DNA from: Abyssibius alkaniclasticus
GTDB taxonomy: Bacteria; Pseudomonadota; Alphaproteobacteria; Rhodobacterales; Rhodobacteraceae
DNA length: 64,000 nucleotides
NCBI RefSeq assembly: GCF_020447305.1
Contig: NZ_CP095732.1
Span: 682,001 to 746,000, forward strand
Direction of reading: 5' to 3'
In this document: positions 46,233-54,990 of the stretch, piece by piece
How positions within the stretch are numbered: position 1 is the stretch's first letter
Layout: every line of letters starts with the position of its first letter
Position numbers and translations under genes: made by a program
The notes under the pieces: generated by a model
Seen by the model: only the letters and a program-made list of their open reading frames with translations
Database searches by the model: none
Told to the model about the DNA's origin: nothing

Positions 46233-46769
46233 ATGTTTGCACGAATGGGAATTATCGTTGGGCTGTTGTTTACATTGTCCGCTTGTGAAATTGGCGGCGT
46301 TGAAGGTGTAAGATTCATTCGCGCAAACGAGGGTGAGCGGATTCGCGCCGACCAGCTTGAAGCGGTGAATCTGGTGCGCAGCGAACAGGGTTTGCGGCCA
46401 CTGGTCATGTCGGCCGCGCTGAATGCCGCATCCGACACCCATGCCAGCGACATGTCCGACCAGCGCCGCGCCTGGGATTACGGGTCTGACCGGTCTTCGC
46501 CGCAATCACGCGCCCAGCGCGCCGGGTTCGTCGGGCGTGTCACGGGTGAAAACGTTGCCGAAACCTTCGTGATGAACCAGGAGATCTTGCGCGTCTGGCT
46601 TGCCGACACGCGTTCGCGCGCCGCAATTCTGAACCCCGATGCAACCGATTTTGGCATTGGCTGGCATCAAGACCCCGATGGCCGCATCTGGTGGGTGCAG
46701 ATGACCGCGGCCGCGCGCGCCACCAGCTTCACCACCGATGAGGGTATCACCGTCTCTAGGGTTGAATGA
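46233..46769 (+). CDS. CAP (SCP-like) domain lipoprotein
   Basis: 178-residue predicted lipoprotein; lipobox LSAC with Cys18. The CAP domain shows QLEAVNLVRSEQGLRPL, a variant ALNAASDTHASDMSD in place of the usual H-containing AQxHS segment, GENVAETF and a C-terminal TDFGIGWHQDPDGRIWWVQ. ATG 46233 has GAGGA in front. Bacterial CAP proteins are often envelope-associated; the catalytic role, if any, is unclear. The stop overlaps the convergent L,D-transpeptidase gene by 14 bases. Confidence 0.82.
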   Translation: MFARMGIIVGLLFTLSACEIGGVEGVRFIRANEGERIRADQLEAVNLVRSEQGLRPLVMSAALNAASDTHASDMSDQRRAWDYGSDRSSPQSRAQRAGFVGRVTGENVAETFVMNQEILRVWLADTRSRAAILNPDATDFGIGWHQDPDGRIWWVQMTAAARATSFTTDEGITVSRVE

Positions 46770-47268
46770 TCACCGGTGTAAAGTCGGCCACGCGGGTCCA
46801 CATATCTTCGATTGCGCGGTTGGTAATTGCGATACAGCCGGCAGTCCAGTCACGGCGGCCCCGATAGGGGCCGTAATTGCGCCAGCCGTGAATGAAGATA
46901 TCGCCACCCGGCGAACGGCCCTGGGCTTGCGCAAAGGCAATGTCATTCGCGTTCGGATAGGAAATCCCAAGGCTCAGGTGGAAGCTTGAATTGGGGTTGC
47001 GCCGGTCGATGATATAGCTGCCCTCCGGCGTGCGCCCGTCACCTTCAAACTGCTTGTGGCCCACGGGCGCCCAGCCAAGGTCGAAGCGGTAATTCTTCAG
47101 AACCCGGTCGTCGTTATACATATACAGGCGGCGCGATTCCTTGAACACCGCGATCAATGTCGCCATGTTGCGCGGGTTGGCGCTGGAAATATTCGGCATT
47201 GCCAAAAGCGGGGCGGTGGCAAATGCCACGCCGGACGCAAGCAATTTGCGGCGGGAATGATGTGTCAT
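46756..47268 (-). CDS. L,D-transpeptidase family protein (YkuD)
   Basis: 170 residues with an Arg-Arg N-terminus (HHSRRKLLASGVAFATAPLL), possibly Tat exported. The YkuD core is shown by GRTPEGSYIIDRRNPNSSFH, DIFIHGWRNYG with His127, and DWTAGCIAITN with nucleophile Cys145. ATG 47268 follows GAGGCAG; the frame is open upstream without a better site. A second family member lies at 45493-46086, but the two are not close copies (different core and length). Confidence 0.88.
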   Translation of the reverse strand: MTHHSRRKLLASGVAFATAPLLAMPNISSANPRNMATLIAVFKESRRLYMYNDDRVLKNYRFDLGWAPVGHKQFEGDGRTPEGSYIIDRRNPNSSFHLSLGISYPNANDIAFAQAQGRSPGGDIFIHGWRNYGPYRGRRDWTAGCIAITNRAIEDMWTRVADFTPVIIQP

Positions 47269-47356
47269 GCTGTCTGCCTCGGTTACGGGTTTATACCCTT
47301 TTCGCCCGTATACACCCAATAGCGGTTTCCGCCAAGCAGATCACAGCAAATTGAAC

Positions 47357-48544
47357 CTAGCCCGCCGCAACGTCGGCGGCGATTTGTGCCGCCGATTTGC
47401 GCGCCCGTTCCGTGGCAGATTTGAGCTGCCCGCAGGCGGCCATGATGTCTTCACCGCGCGGCGTGCGCACCGGACTGGCATAGCCGGCACGGTTCACGAT
47501 CTCGGCAAAGGCTTCAATCCGCTCCCAGCTCGACCGCTCATAAGGGGCGCCGGGCCAGGGGTTGAAGGGGATGAGGTTGATCTTCGCAGGGATGCCGGCG
47601 ATCAGCTTCACAAGGCGGCGGGCATCGGCATCGCTGTCATTCACATCCTTCAGCATCACATATTCAAAGGTGATCCGCTCGGAGTTTGAAAGCCGCGGAT
47701 AGGCGCGCAGGGCTTCGAGCAGCTTTTCGATATTCCAACGCTTGTTGATCGGCACCAGCCCGTCGCGCACGTCATCGGTGGTGGCATGAAAGCTCACCGC
47801 CAGCAGGCAGCCGATTTCATCGCCGGTCTTGTAGATTTCCGGCACAACGCCCGAGGTGGAAAGCGTGATCCGCCGCCGGCTCAGGGCAATGCCTTCATGA
47901 TCCATCGCGATATGCATCGCGTCGCGCACATTGTTGAAATTGTAAAGCGGCTCGCCCATGCCCATCAGCACGACATTGCTGACAAGGCGCTTGCCCTCAA
48001 CCTTATGGCCCCAATCGCCAAGATCGTCGCGCGCCACCATGATTTGCGCGACAATCTCGCCCGCTGTCAGGTTGCGCACCAGCTTTTGCGTGCCGGTATG
48101 GCAAAACGAACAGGTGAGCGTGCAGCCGACCTGGCTGGAAATGCACAGGGTGCCACGGTCGCTTTCCGGAATATAGACGGTCTCAACCTCGTGCCCGCCG
48201 GCAATGCGCAGCAGGTATTTGCGCGTGCCGTCGGCAGATACCTGTTTGGTCACAATCTCGGGCCGGTCGATTGAATAACTCTCGGCCAGCCGCGCGCGCA
48301 CATCCTTGGCGATATTGGTCATCGCCTCGAAATCTTGCGCGCCCTTGTTGTATAGCCACTGCCAGATCTGCCCGACCCGCATCTTGATGGTTTTTTCCGG
48401 CACATCAATCGCGGCAAGCGCCCCGGCCAGTTGCTCACGCGACAGGCCGATCAGGCTGGGGCGCAGACCGTCAACCGGCTTGCGCGGCACGGTCAGCATA
48501 TCGGGGGTAATCGGGGTTGCACTGGGCAAATTCGCGGCGGGCAT
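47357..48544 (-). CDS. rlmN: 23S rRNA (adenine-C2)/tRNA methyltransferase RlmN
   Basis: Radical-SAM enzyme that methylates C2 of A2503 in 23S rRNA and A37 of some tRNAs. The 395 residues show the radical-SAM cluster [49 protein letters not shown] and a C-terminal AACGQL with the catalytic Cys that carries the methyl intermediate. ATG 48544 is preferred; the frame is open 25 codons upstream through a terminator hairpin. Confidence 0.95.
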   Translation of the reverse strand: MPAANLPSATPITPDMLTVPRKPVDGLRPSLIGLSREQLAGALAAIDVPEKTIKMRVGQIWQWLYNKGAQDFEAMTNIAKDVRARLAESYSIDRPEIVTKQVSADGTRKYLLRIAGGHEVETVYIPESDRGTLCISSQVGCTLTCSFCHTGTQKLVRNLTAGEIVAQIMVARDDLGDWGHKVEGKRLVSNVVLMGMGEPLYNFNNVRDAMHIAMDHEGIALSRRRITLSTSGVVPEIYKTGDEIGCLLAVSFHATTDDVRDGLVPINKRWNIEKLLEALRAYPRLSNSERITFEYVMLKDVNDSDADARRLVKLIAGIPAKINLIPFNPWPGAPYERSSWERIEAFAEIVNRAGYASPVRTPRGEDIMAACGQLKSATERARKSAAQIAADVAAG

Positions 48545-48562
48545 GGCAAAGTTCCATTGGCA

Positions 48563-48590
48563 AAAGCAAACGCCCCCGTATTGGGGGCGT
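48563..48590 (-). terminator. Intrinsic terminator after the first IalB-like gene
   Basis: Minus strand: ACGCCCCC-AATAC-GGGGGCGT, a perfect 8-bp stem (48570-48577 with 48583-48590), followed by TTGCTTTTG. It lies about 55 bases past the stop of the gene at 48647-49195 and before rlmN. Confidence 0.75.
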
Positions 48591-48646
48591 GACAGCAGTT
48601 TAACAGTTTCGCGCGCCAAGGTGAAGGGGGCGGCAGGGCAGGTCGC

Positions 48647-49195
48647 CTAGCTGGCGCAAAGCTCCTGCGCGCGTTCGATTGCGGCGGTAAAACCGATCAG
48701 CGAAAATGTATCAAACGTGGTGGTGCCGCGCTGCGAAACGCCGGTCACCAACGCCTCGGCACCGCCGCGCATGGCGGCGATCAGCCCGCTGTCATCTTCG
48801 GGTTTTGACCAGGCATATTCGGGGTTGATATCGGGATTGGGGAATAGCGTGAAGCTGTCACTGCCAATGCGCATTTCAACCGTGCCGTCATTGCGAAGCG
48901 GGTAGCCCGCCTTGAAGCTTGGCTCGTTTGTGACATTCTCGCTGGGTATGACCGAAACATAAAAGCGGATATCGTCGCGGCGCACATCCACGGCCTGGCC
49001 ACCGCGTTCGGCCCGCCAGGTGGTCGGGGCCGATACGATGAAGCATTCTTTCGGATTTTCCACCACATAGATGGCCCAGTCGGTCGAGGATTCGGTCAGG
49101 GTCGCCTCTTGGGCGGCACCCGCTCCGGCGCTGGCCACCAGCCCGAACAGGGCCGCGGCCAGCATTTTTTGCACGTCAACGCTCAAAATCTTCAT
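48647..49195 (-). CDS. IalB-family (invasion-associated locus B) exported protein
   Basis: 182 residues with a signal peptide ending ASAGAGAAQ. The IalB-type pattern shows WAIYVVENPKECFIVSAPTTW, RRDDIRFYVSVIP and VSQRGTTTFDTFSLIGFTAA, with Cys spacing suggesting one disulfide. These proteins are periplasmic or outer-membrane-associated and of unclear function outside pathogens. ATG 49195 is used. It follows a paralogue 17 bases upstream; the two are likely one transcript. Confidence 0.8.
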   Translation of the reverse strand: MKILSVDVQKMLAAALFGLVASAGAGAAQEATLTESSTDWAIYVVENPKECFIVSAPTTWRAERGGQAVDVRRDDIRFYVSVIPSENVTNEPSFKAGYPLRNDGTVEMRIGSDSFTLFPNPDINPEYAWSKPEDDSGLIAAMRGGAEALVTGVSQRGTTTFDTFSLIGFTAAIERAQELCAS

Positions 49196-49212
49196 CAATC
49201 TTCTGCCTCGGT

Positions 49213-49776
49213 CTATTGTGAACAGGCTTGAATGGCATCATTCAACGCAGCGGTAAACCCGGTCAAGGAAAAGGTATCGGTGGTGATCGTGCCGCGCTGC
49301 GAGCGGGCCGTCACAACCGCTTCGCGCCCGCCTTTCATGGCGGCAACCAGCCCGGCATCGTCATCGGGTTCGGTCCAGGCATATTGGTCGCAGCGATCAA
49401 TGGCGCCATCTTGTGTGCAATAGGCGGCATTGGGGTAAAGCGGTGTTTCTGCGCCGCCAATGGTCACCGTGGCGGGCGAATCGGTTGTCAGCGTATAGCC
49501 GGCGCGAAAGCTCGGCTCGGTCACACCGGGCGAATCGGCGAACAGGTTGATGAACAGGCGAATGTCGCCGCGCTCGACGCTTACAGGCTGGCCATCGCGG
49601 GCGGCGCTCCAGCTTGACGGTTCGGAATAGATAAAACAGGATGGCCCGGCGTCATTGTCACGATAAATCCGCCAGTCTTCCTGCACACCAATAAGTTCAA
49701 GCGACTGTGCAGCGGCCATTGCGGGCATCAGAATGCCCAATAGCCCGCCCAACAGCCCGAGTGTCCGCGCCTGCAT
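49213..49776 (-). CDS. IalB-family exported protein, second copy
   Basis: 187 residues, paralogous to the next gene downstream: signal peptide (LGLLGGLLGILMPAMAAAQ), EDWRIYRDNDAGPSCFIYSEP, a related middle, and ARSQRGTITTDTFSLTGFTAA near the end. It carries an extra insert AYCTQDGAIDRCDQY with a Cys pair that its neighbour lacks. ATG 49776 has AAAGGGCGAAG in front. Confidence 0.8.
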   Translation of the reverse strand: MQARTLGLLGGLLGILMPAMAAAQSLELIGVQEDWRIYRDNDAGPSCFIYSEPSSWSAARDGQPVSVERGDIRLFINLFADSPGVTEPSFRAGYTLTTDSPATVTIGGAETPLYPNAAYCTQDGAIDRCDQYAWTEPDDDAGLVAAMKGGREAVVTARSQRGTITTDTFSLTGFTAALNDAIQACSQ

Positions 49777-49949
49777 CTTCGCCCTTTCCTGCACGACTGC
49801 GGCCGATTTTTATGGTTGCTCGCAGCGCTTGTGTTTCCTGTTCGATGGGGCGTAACTTATCGCCACTCAACGGGGTTTTTCCAGCCCTTTGCTCAAAAAT
49901 ATTACCGCGCGGGCCTGTTTGGGCTGATTCATGCGCATTGGGGGATAAT

Positions 49950-50957
49950 GTGGCTGACAGCTTCAAACTGGTCGAGGCATGGCGGGGTGATCTGCCGGAA
50001 TCGCTGCACCGCGGCCATGTGGTGATCGCCGATGAAAGCGGGCTCCGCGCCTGCTGGGGCGATGCCGATGCGGTGATCTACCCGCGCTCGTCGTGCAAAA
50101 TGATCCAGGCGCTGCCGCTTATCGAATCCGGGGCTGCGGCCAGCGCCGGTCTGACCAGCGAGCAGCTTGCGCTGTCTTGCGCCAGCCATAACGGCGCGCA
50201 AATCCATACCAAACGGGTTGAGGCGTGGCTGAAAGGGCTTGGCCTGAGCGAGACAGATCTGCGCTGCGGCCCCCAGCAGCCCGATGCGGTTGAAGACCGG
50301 CTCGCGCTGCATGATGCAGGCCAAAGCCCCTGTCAGCTGCACAACAACTGCTCGGGCAAACATGCCGGGTTTCTAACGCTGAACGCGCATCTGCACGGCC
50401 ATGCCGATTACATAGAAATAGACCATCCGGTGCAGATCGCCATCAAACAGGCGTTTGAGGAGATGACCGGCGAAACCAGCCCCGGCCACGGGATTGATGG
50501 CTGCTCGGCCCCGAATTTTGCCTGCACAATGGCCGGGCTGGCGCGCGCCGCCAGCGCAATGGCGCGCCCCGATACGCTGGGCAAGGCGCGCGGCAACGCG
50601 GCGCGCAGCCTCGTTTGCGCAATGATGGCGCATCCGCTGCTTGTTTCCGGCGAAGGGCGCGCCTGTGCCGAATTGATGGTTGCCGCCAAGGGCCGCGCCG
50701 CCATCAAGACCGGGGCCGAAGGCGTGTTTCTGGCCATCCTGCCTGACATGGGTGTTGGCGTTGCGATCAAAATCGAAGACGGGGCCACGCGCGCATCCGA
50801 AGCGGCAATGGCGGCCGTGCTGGTGCATTTGGGTGTGATCGCCGCAGATGACCCGGCGGTGCAGGCGCGGCTTTACAAACCCTTGCCAAGCCGGCGGGGC
50901 CTTCGCGCCGGTGGCCTTCGCCCCCATCCCGGTTTTGCCGCAGCACTCGGGCTGTAA
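49950..50957 (+). CDS. L-asparaginase II-like protein (COG4448)
   Basis: 335 residues, predicted cytoplasmic amidohydrolase of the AnsA/asparaginase II group. Family motifs: VIYPRSSCKMIQALPLIESG near residue 40, LALSCASHNGAQIHTKRVEAW, QLHNNCSGKHAGFLTLNAHL and GHGIDGCSAPNFACTMAGLA. Start is GTG 49950 with GGGGGA a few bases upstream; an open frame further upstream overlaps the IalB-like gene and is not used. Activity is predicted from family only. Confidence 0.82.
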   Translation: MADSFKLVEAWRGDLPESLHRGHVVIADESGLRACWGDADAVIYPRSSCKMIQALPLIESGAAASAGLTSEQLALSCASHNGAQIHTKRVEAWLKGLGLSETDLRCGPQQPDAVEDRLALHDAGQSPCQLHNNCSGKHAGFLTLNAHLHGHADYIEIDHPVQIAIKQAFEEMTGETSPGHGIDGCSAPNFACTMAGLARAASAMARPDTLGKARGNAARSLVCAMMAHPLLVSGEGRACAELMVAAKGRAAIKTGAEGVFLAILPDMGVGVAIKIEDGATRASEAAMAAVLVHLGVIAADDPAVQARLYKPLPSRRGLRAGGLRPHPGFAAALGL

Positions 50958-51031
50958 AGCGCCAGACCCTCCCGGTTCACCCGTCGCGAGCAAGGCTTGC
51001 CGCTGCTGGCGAATTTCTGTATCCGTTAGCC

Positions 51032-51118
51032 ATGAAACGTGTTTTTGACATTGCCGACCGTAACCGCCTGCCGTGGCGGTTCCACGCCGAAACTTTGGTG
51101 CTTTGCGCTGCGGGCTGA
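51032..51118 (+). CDS. Possible leuC leader peptide (28 codons)
   Basis: Short ORF just upstream of leuC, ATG 51032 to TGA 51116-51118. It ends with the codons ACT TTG GTG CTT TGC; TTG and CTT are uncommon Leu codons beside the CTG/CTC-rich neighbouring genes. A hairpin (GCGGGC with GCCCTGC, 51110-51128) starts at its end and is followed by TTTCAGTTTTAATTT; a second stem TTCCTG-AA-CAGGAA (51150-51163) covers the leuC ribosome site. This layout fits a leader-peptide control element, but only three Leu codons are present; unproven. Confidence 0.4.
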   Translation: MKRVFDIADRNRLPWRFHAETLVLCAAG

Positions 51119-51169
51119 ACGGCCCTGCCGCATCGCTTTCAGTTTTAATTTCCTGAACAGGAACCCGCT

Positions 51170-52579
51170 ATGACCGCCCCCAAAACGCTCTATGATAAAA
51201 TCTGGGATGCCCATCTGGTGCAAGAAGACACCGATGGCACCTGCCTTTTGTATATCGACCGTCACCTCGTGCATGAAGTGACCAGCCCGCAGGCCTTTGA
51301 AGGTTTGCGCATGGCCAACCGCCCCGTGCGCGCGCCCGAAAAAACCATCGCCGTGCCCGACCATAACGTGCCCACCACGCTTGACCGCGCCAATGCCGCC
51401 ACAATGACCGAAGACAGCCGCATTCAGGTGGATGCGCTGGACAAGAACGCACGTGATTTCGGCATCCATTACTACCCTGTCTCCGACGTGCGCCAGGGCA
51501 TTGTGCATATCGTTGGCCCCGAACAGGGCTGGACCCTGCCAGGCATGACCGTGGTCTGCGGCGACAGCCACACCGCAACGCATGGCGCCTTTGGCGCGCT
51601 GGCGCATGGCATCGGCACCTCGGAAGTGGAGCATGTTCTGGCCACGCAAACGCTGATTCAGCGCAAGGGCAAGAACATGAAGGTGGAAATCACCGGCAAG
51701 CTGCGCCCCGGAGTCACCGCCAAGGACATTACGCTATCGGTCATCGGCGCCACCGGCACGGCGGGCGGCACCGGCTATGTCATCGAATATTGCGGCCAGG
51801 CCATCCGCGATCTTTCGATGGAAGGCCGCATGACGGTGTGCAACATGGCGATCGAGGGCGGCGCGCGCGCTGGCCTGATCGCGCCGGACGCGAAAACCTT
51901 CGCCTATTGTCAGGGCCGCCCCCATGCCCCGAAAGGGGCCGCCTGGGATGCCGCGCTCGCCTATTGGAAAACCCTGTTTTCCGATGATGATGCGCATTGG
52001 GACAAGGTTGTCACCCTGAAAGGCGAAGATATCGCCCCCGTTGTGACATGGGGCACCAGCCCCGAAGATGTGCTGCCGATCACCGCTTCGGTGCCCGCGC
52101 CCACCTCGTTCAAGGGTGGCAAGGTCGAGGCCGCCCAGCGCAGCCTTGACTATATGGGCCTGACCGCTGGCCAGAAGCTGACCGATATCGCGATTGATAC
52201 CGTCTTCATCGGCTCCTGCACCAATGGCCGGATCGAGGATTTGCGCGCCGCCGCCGAAATTCTGCGCGGCAAGAAAATCAAGGACGGGATGCGCGCAATG
52301 GTCGTGCCCGGCTCGGGCCTTGTGCGCGCCCAGGCCGAAGAAGAGGGGCTGGCACAGGTTTTCATCGATGCCGGTTTCGAATGGCGCCTTGCGGGCTGTT
52401 CCATGTGCCTTGCCATGAACCCCGACCAGCTTGCGCCGGGCGAACGTTGCGCCGCCACCTCCAACCGCAACTTCGAAGGCCGCCAGGGCCGCGGCGGCCG
52501 CACACACCTGATGAGCCCCGCTATGGCGGCTGCAGCGGCGATTACCGGAAAACTGACCGATGTGCGGGAGATGATGTAA
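51170..52579 (+). CDS. leuC: 3-isopropylmalate dehydratase large subunit
   Basis: Aconitase-family subunit that, with LeuD, isomerises 2- to 3-isopropylmalate in leucine synthesis. The 469 residues contain the Fe-S ligand region FIGSCTNGR and [11 protein letters not shown], plus [18 protein letters not shown] 51170 is preceded by CAGGAA. Its TAA shares a base with the ATG of the inserted ATPase gene (TAATG), so LeuC translation leads straight into the inserted pair. Confidence 0.96.
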   Translation: MTAPKTLYDKIWDAHLVQEDTDGTCLLYIDRHLVHEVTSPQAFEGLRMANRPVRAPEKTIAVPDHNVPTTLDRANAATMTEDSRIQVDALDKNARDFGIHYYPVSDVRQGIVHIVGPEQGWTLPGMTVVCGDSHTATHGAFGALAHGIGTSEVEHVLATQTLIQRKGKNMKVEITGKLRPGVTAKDITLSVIGATGTAGGTGYVIEYCGQAIRDLSMEGRMTVCNMAIEGGARAGLIAPDAKTFAYCQGRPHAPKGAAWDAALAYWKTLFSDDDAHWDKVVTLKGEDIAPVVTWGTSPEDVLPITASVPAPTSFKGGKVEAAQRSLDYMGLTAGQKLTDIAIDTVFIGSCTNGRIEDLRAAAEILRGKKIKDGMRAMVVPGSGLVRAQAEEEGLAQVFIDAGFEWRLAGCSMCLAMNPDQLAPGERCAATSNRNFEGRQGRGGRTHLMSPAMAAAAAITGKLTDVREMM

Positions 52580-53787
52580 TGCGGATTCATTCCATTCGCG
52601 TGAAAAACTTTAAAAGTCTAAGAGATATCACTATAAAGGATATCCCGCCTTTTGCTGTGTTCATTGGCGCGAATGGAACCGGGAAGACCACACTTATCGA
52701 CGTGTTTGGGTTCCTAAAGGACTGCCTTTCGGGAAATGCGAAAATGGCCGTCCAAAAGCGCGCGGGCTTTGGGCAACTGGTCTCACGCGGGCACGAAAAC
52801 GAAACGATCGATATTGAATTGAAAGTCGAACTTGATGTTGCCGAAAATCTAACCCGGCGCGTTACTTATATGCTGGGGGTCGGAGAGGTAGACCGCAAAA
52901 TCCAGGTTCGCGCCGAACGCCTCAGTTGGAAACGCGGAAGCTATGGGGCACCTTTCAATTTCCTCGACTTTAAAGATGGTAGAGGCAGCGCCGTTGTCGA
53001 CCGCACTGACGATAACGGGCATCCGGTGCCGGAAAGCGAATTGGAGCGCGATGAAGAAACCCTCGATTCCTCTGATATTTTGGCTCTAAAAGCCCTGGGC
53101 AATTTAAAACGATTCCCAGCTGTTAGCCAATTGCGCGAACTGATAGAGGGGTGGACAGTAAGCGATTTCCATATCGACAAGGCTCGCCCTGAACCAGACG
53201 CAGCGCCGGCGGAACATCTGAACGAGGACGGCTCAAATCTTGCACTCTACGCGCAATACCTAGCGGAGGACCACAGAGAGACTTTTCAAGACTTGCTGAG
53301 AACCATGCAAGAACGTGTTCCCGGCGTTGCGGAAGTCTCCCCCGAAGACACGGGCGACGGGCGCATCGCGCTGCGATTCAGGGATGCTGCCTTCGACAAA
53401 GGGTTTCTCGCGCGCTATGTGTCGGATGGCACGATCAAGATGTTTGCCTATCTCGCGTTGCTGAAAGATCCCGATCCACATCCGCTTTTGTGCATCGAGG
53501 AACCAGAGAACCAGCTTTATCCCAGCCTTTTGCCCGTTTTGGCGGAAGAGATTGCAGCCTACTGCACAGCTCGGAGATCCGGAGCTCAAGTCTTTGTCAC
53601 AACCCATTCGCCTGACTTTCTGTCGAGCGTTCCCTTGGACTCCATCTTCTGGCTGAGGAAGGAGGCAGGTTTCACAACGGTGCACAAGGCGTCCGACAAC
53701 GAAAGGCTTCGCAATCTTTTCACCGAGGGTCAAAAGCCAGGCTGGCTTTGGCGCGAGGGCTGGTTCAAAGGCGCGCATCCTACATGA
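52579..53787 (+). CDS. AAA15/AAA21-type ATPase, defence-system-like (PARIS/OLD-like arrangement)
   Basis: 402-residue ABC/SMC-like ATPase. Walker A is GANGTGKT (residues 30-37), the signature-like SDGT is at 282-285, Walker B is LLCIEEPENQL with E307/E308, and the switch His343 sits in VFVTTHSPDF. This matches AAA_15/AAA_21 ATPases of OLD-type and phage-defence proteins; the chain ends without a C-terminal Toprim domain. The next gene overlaps its stop (ATGA) and carries the likely effector. The first 100 bases after the start count 42% GC against about 62% at the end of leuC; AT-rich codons (AGA, CTA, ATA) suggest acquisition. Exact role unknown. Confidence 0.85.
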   Translation: MRIHSIRVKNFKSLRDITIKDIPPFAVFIGANGTGKTTLIDVFGFLKDCLSGNAKMAVQKRAGFGQLVSRGHENETIDIELKVELDVAENLTRRVTYMLGVGEVDRKIQVRAERLSWKRGSYGAPFNFLDFKDGRGSAVVDRTDDNGHPVPESELERDEETLDSSDILALKALGNLKRFPAVSQLRELIEGWTVSDFHIDKARPEPDAAPAEHLNEDGSNLALYAQYLAEDHRETFQDLLRTMQERVPGVAEVSPEDTGDGRIALRFRDAAFDKGFLARYVSDGTIKMFAYLALLKDPDPHPLLCIEEPENQLYPSLLPVLAEEIAAYCTARRSGAQVFVTTHSPDFLSSVPLDSIFWLRKEAGFTTVHKASDNERLRNLFTEGQKPGWLWREGWFKGAHPT

Positions 53788-54332
53788 CACTCATAATTTT
53801 TACCGAAGAACCTTCGATGAAGGAAACACTCAACGCTCTCTTGCCCAAGCTTGCGGTTGATCGCCGAGATGTGCAAATCATCGCTTTCGATGGGGTGGGG
53901 AACATGGAGAAGAGCCTTCCTGCCCAGTTACGTGCCGTATCGAAGGAGCGCGATACGAAAGTGCTGATCCTGCGTGACAATGACAACGGCAATTGCGCGG
54001 AGCACAAAGCTAGGCTTGTCGAAATGATCAATCGTGCAGGACTGGCAGGGAGGGCCCGCGTCCGCGTCGTTTGTCAGATGCTGGAGGGCTGGTTCATTGG
54101 CGATACAAATGCTTTAGACAGTTCAAGGCATCTGACAAAGCCCATACCTAAGCGTTTGAAAACCTGCGACCCTGACAGCCAGCCCAATCCAAAGGCGGAG
54201 CTGCGCAAACTCCGTGACGGCTATACGGAAATCAAGGGCGCCCAAGCCATCGCCAAGCATATGGACCCCAAAAACAACCGGTCGAAAAGCTTCCGCTACA
54301 CAGTTCAGGCGATCCGTTGCCTGACCGCTTAA
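53784..54332 (+). CDS. DUF4276-family protein with Toprim-like acidic residues, ATPase partner
   Basis: 182 residues. Early acidic residues occur at LIIFTEEPS (E8/E9), and LILRDNDNG holds D65-x-D67, so together they mimic the Glu and DxD of a Toprim fold. Other DUF4276-like marks are QMLEGWFIGD and AIAKHMDPKNNRSKSFRYTV near the C-terminus. It starts at ATG 53784, overlapping the ATPase stop. The two-gene combination (ATPase plus small acidic-site protein) suggests a nuclease or similar effector held or triggered by the ATPase. No biochemical claim can be made from sequence alone. leuD starts 15 bases after its stop. Confidence 0.8.
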   Translation: MTLIIFTEEPSMKETLNALLPKLAVDRRDVQIIAFDGVGNMEKSLPAQLRAVSKERDTKVLILRDNDNGNCAEHKARLVEMINRAGLAGRARVRVVCQMLEGWFIGDTNALDSSRHLTKPIPKRLKTCDPDSQPNPKAELRKLRDGYTEIKGAQAIAKHMDPKNNRSKSFRYTVQAIRCLTA

Positions 54333-54347
54333 TTGAGGAAACCAAAT

Positions 54348-54953
54348 ATGGAAAAATTCACCAAAATCACTGGCGTGGCCGCGCCCATGCCGCTTGTGAA
54401 TGTCGATACCGACATGATCATCCCCAAACAGTTCCTCAAAACCATCAAGCGTTCGGGCCTTGGGGTGAACCTGTTTGACGAGATGCGTTTCAATCAGGAT
54501 GGCAGCGAGATTCCTGATTTCGTTCTCAACCAGCCCGCCTATCGCAACGCCCAGATTCTTGTGGCGGGCGAGAACTTTGGCTGCGGGTCTTCGCGTGAAC
54601 ACGCGCCTTGGGCCTTGCTTGATTTCGGCATTCGTGTTGTGATCTCAACCAGTTTTGCTGATATCTTTTATAATAACTGTTTCAAAAACGGTATTCTGCC
54701 AATTGTGTTACCGCAAGAAGATGTCGATAAACTGATGGATGATGCGCGGCGTGGCGCGAATGCAGTGGTAAGTGTTGACCTTGAAAACCAGGTGATTACT
54801 GGGCCGGATGGCGGCGAGATCGGGTTCGAGGTTGATGCGTTCAAGAAACACTGCCTGATCAACGGGCTTGATGATATTGGCCTCACGCTGCAAAAGGTGG
54901 ATGCGATCGGGGGCTTTGAAGACCGCTACAAAACGGCGGCGCCCTGGGTCTGA
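54348..54953 (+). CDS. leuD: 3-isopropylmalate dehydratase small subunit
   Basis: Swivelling-domain partner of LeuC, 201 residues. The key signature is [20 protein letters not shown], with [20 protein letters not shown] at the N-terminus. ATG 54348 has GAGGAA at a nine-base distance, so leuD keeps its own ribosome site despite the two genes between it and leuC. Confidence 0.95.
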   Translation: MEKFTKITGVAAPMPLVNVDTDMIIPKQFLKTIKRSGLGVNLFDEMRFNQDGSEIPDFVLNQPAYRNAQILVAGENFGCGSSREHAPWALLDFGIRVVISTSFADIFYNNCFKNGILPIVLPQEDVDKLMDDARRGANAVVSVDLENQVITGPDGGEIGFEVDAFKKHCLINGLDDIGLTLQKVDAIGGFEDRYKTAAPWV

Positions 54954-54990
54954 AGCTGCCCGATGAAGGCGGCAATATAAGGGGGACACG

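Noticed and set aside
49707-49949. Longer N-terminus for the asparaginase-like protein
   Set aside because: It would overlap the IalB-like gene in antisense; GTG 49950 has a good ribosome site and fits the family start.
52579-54332. Insertion sequence or prophage carrying the ATPase pair
   Set aside because: No transposase, integrase, terminal inverted repeat or target duplication is visible at the junctions.
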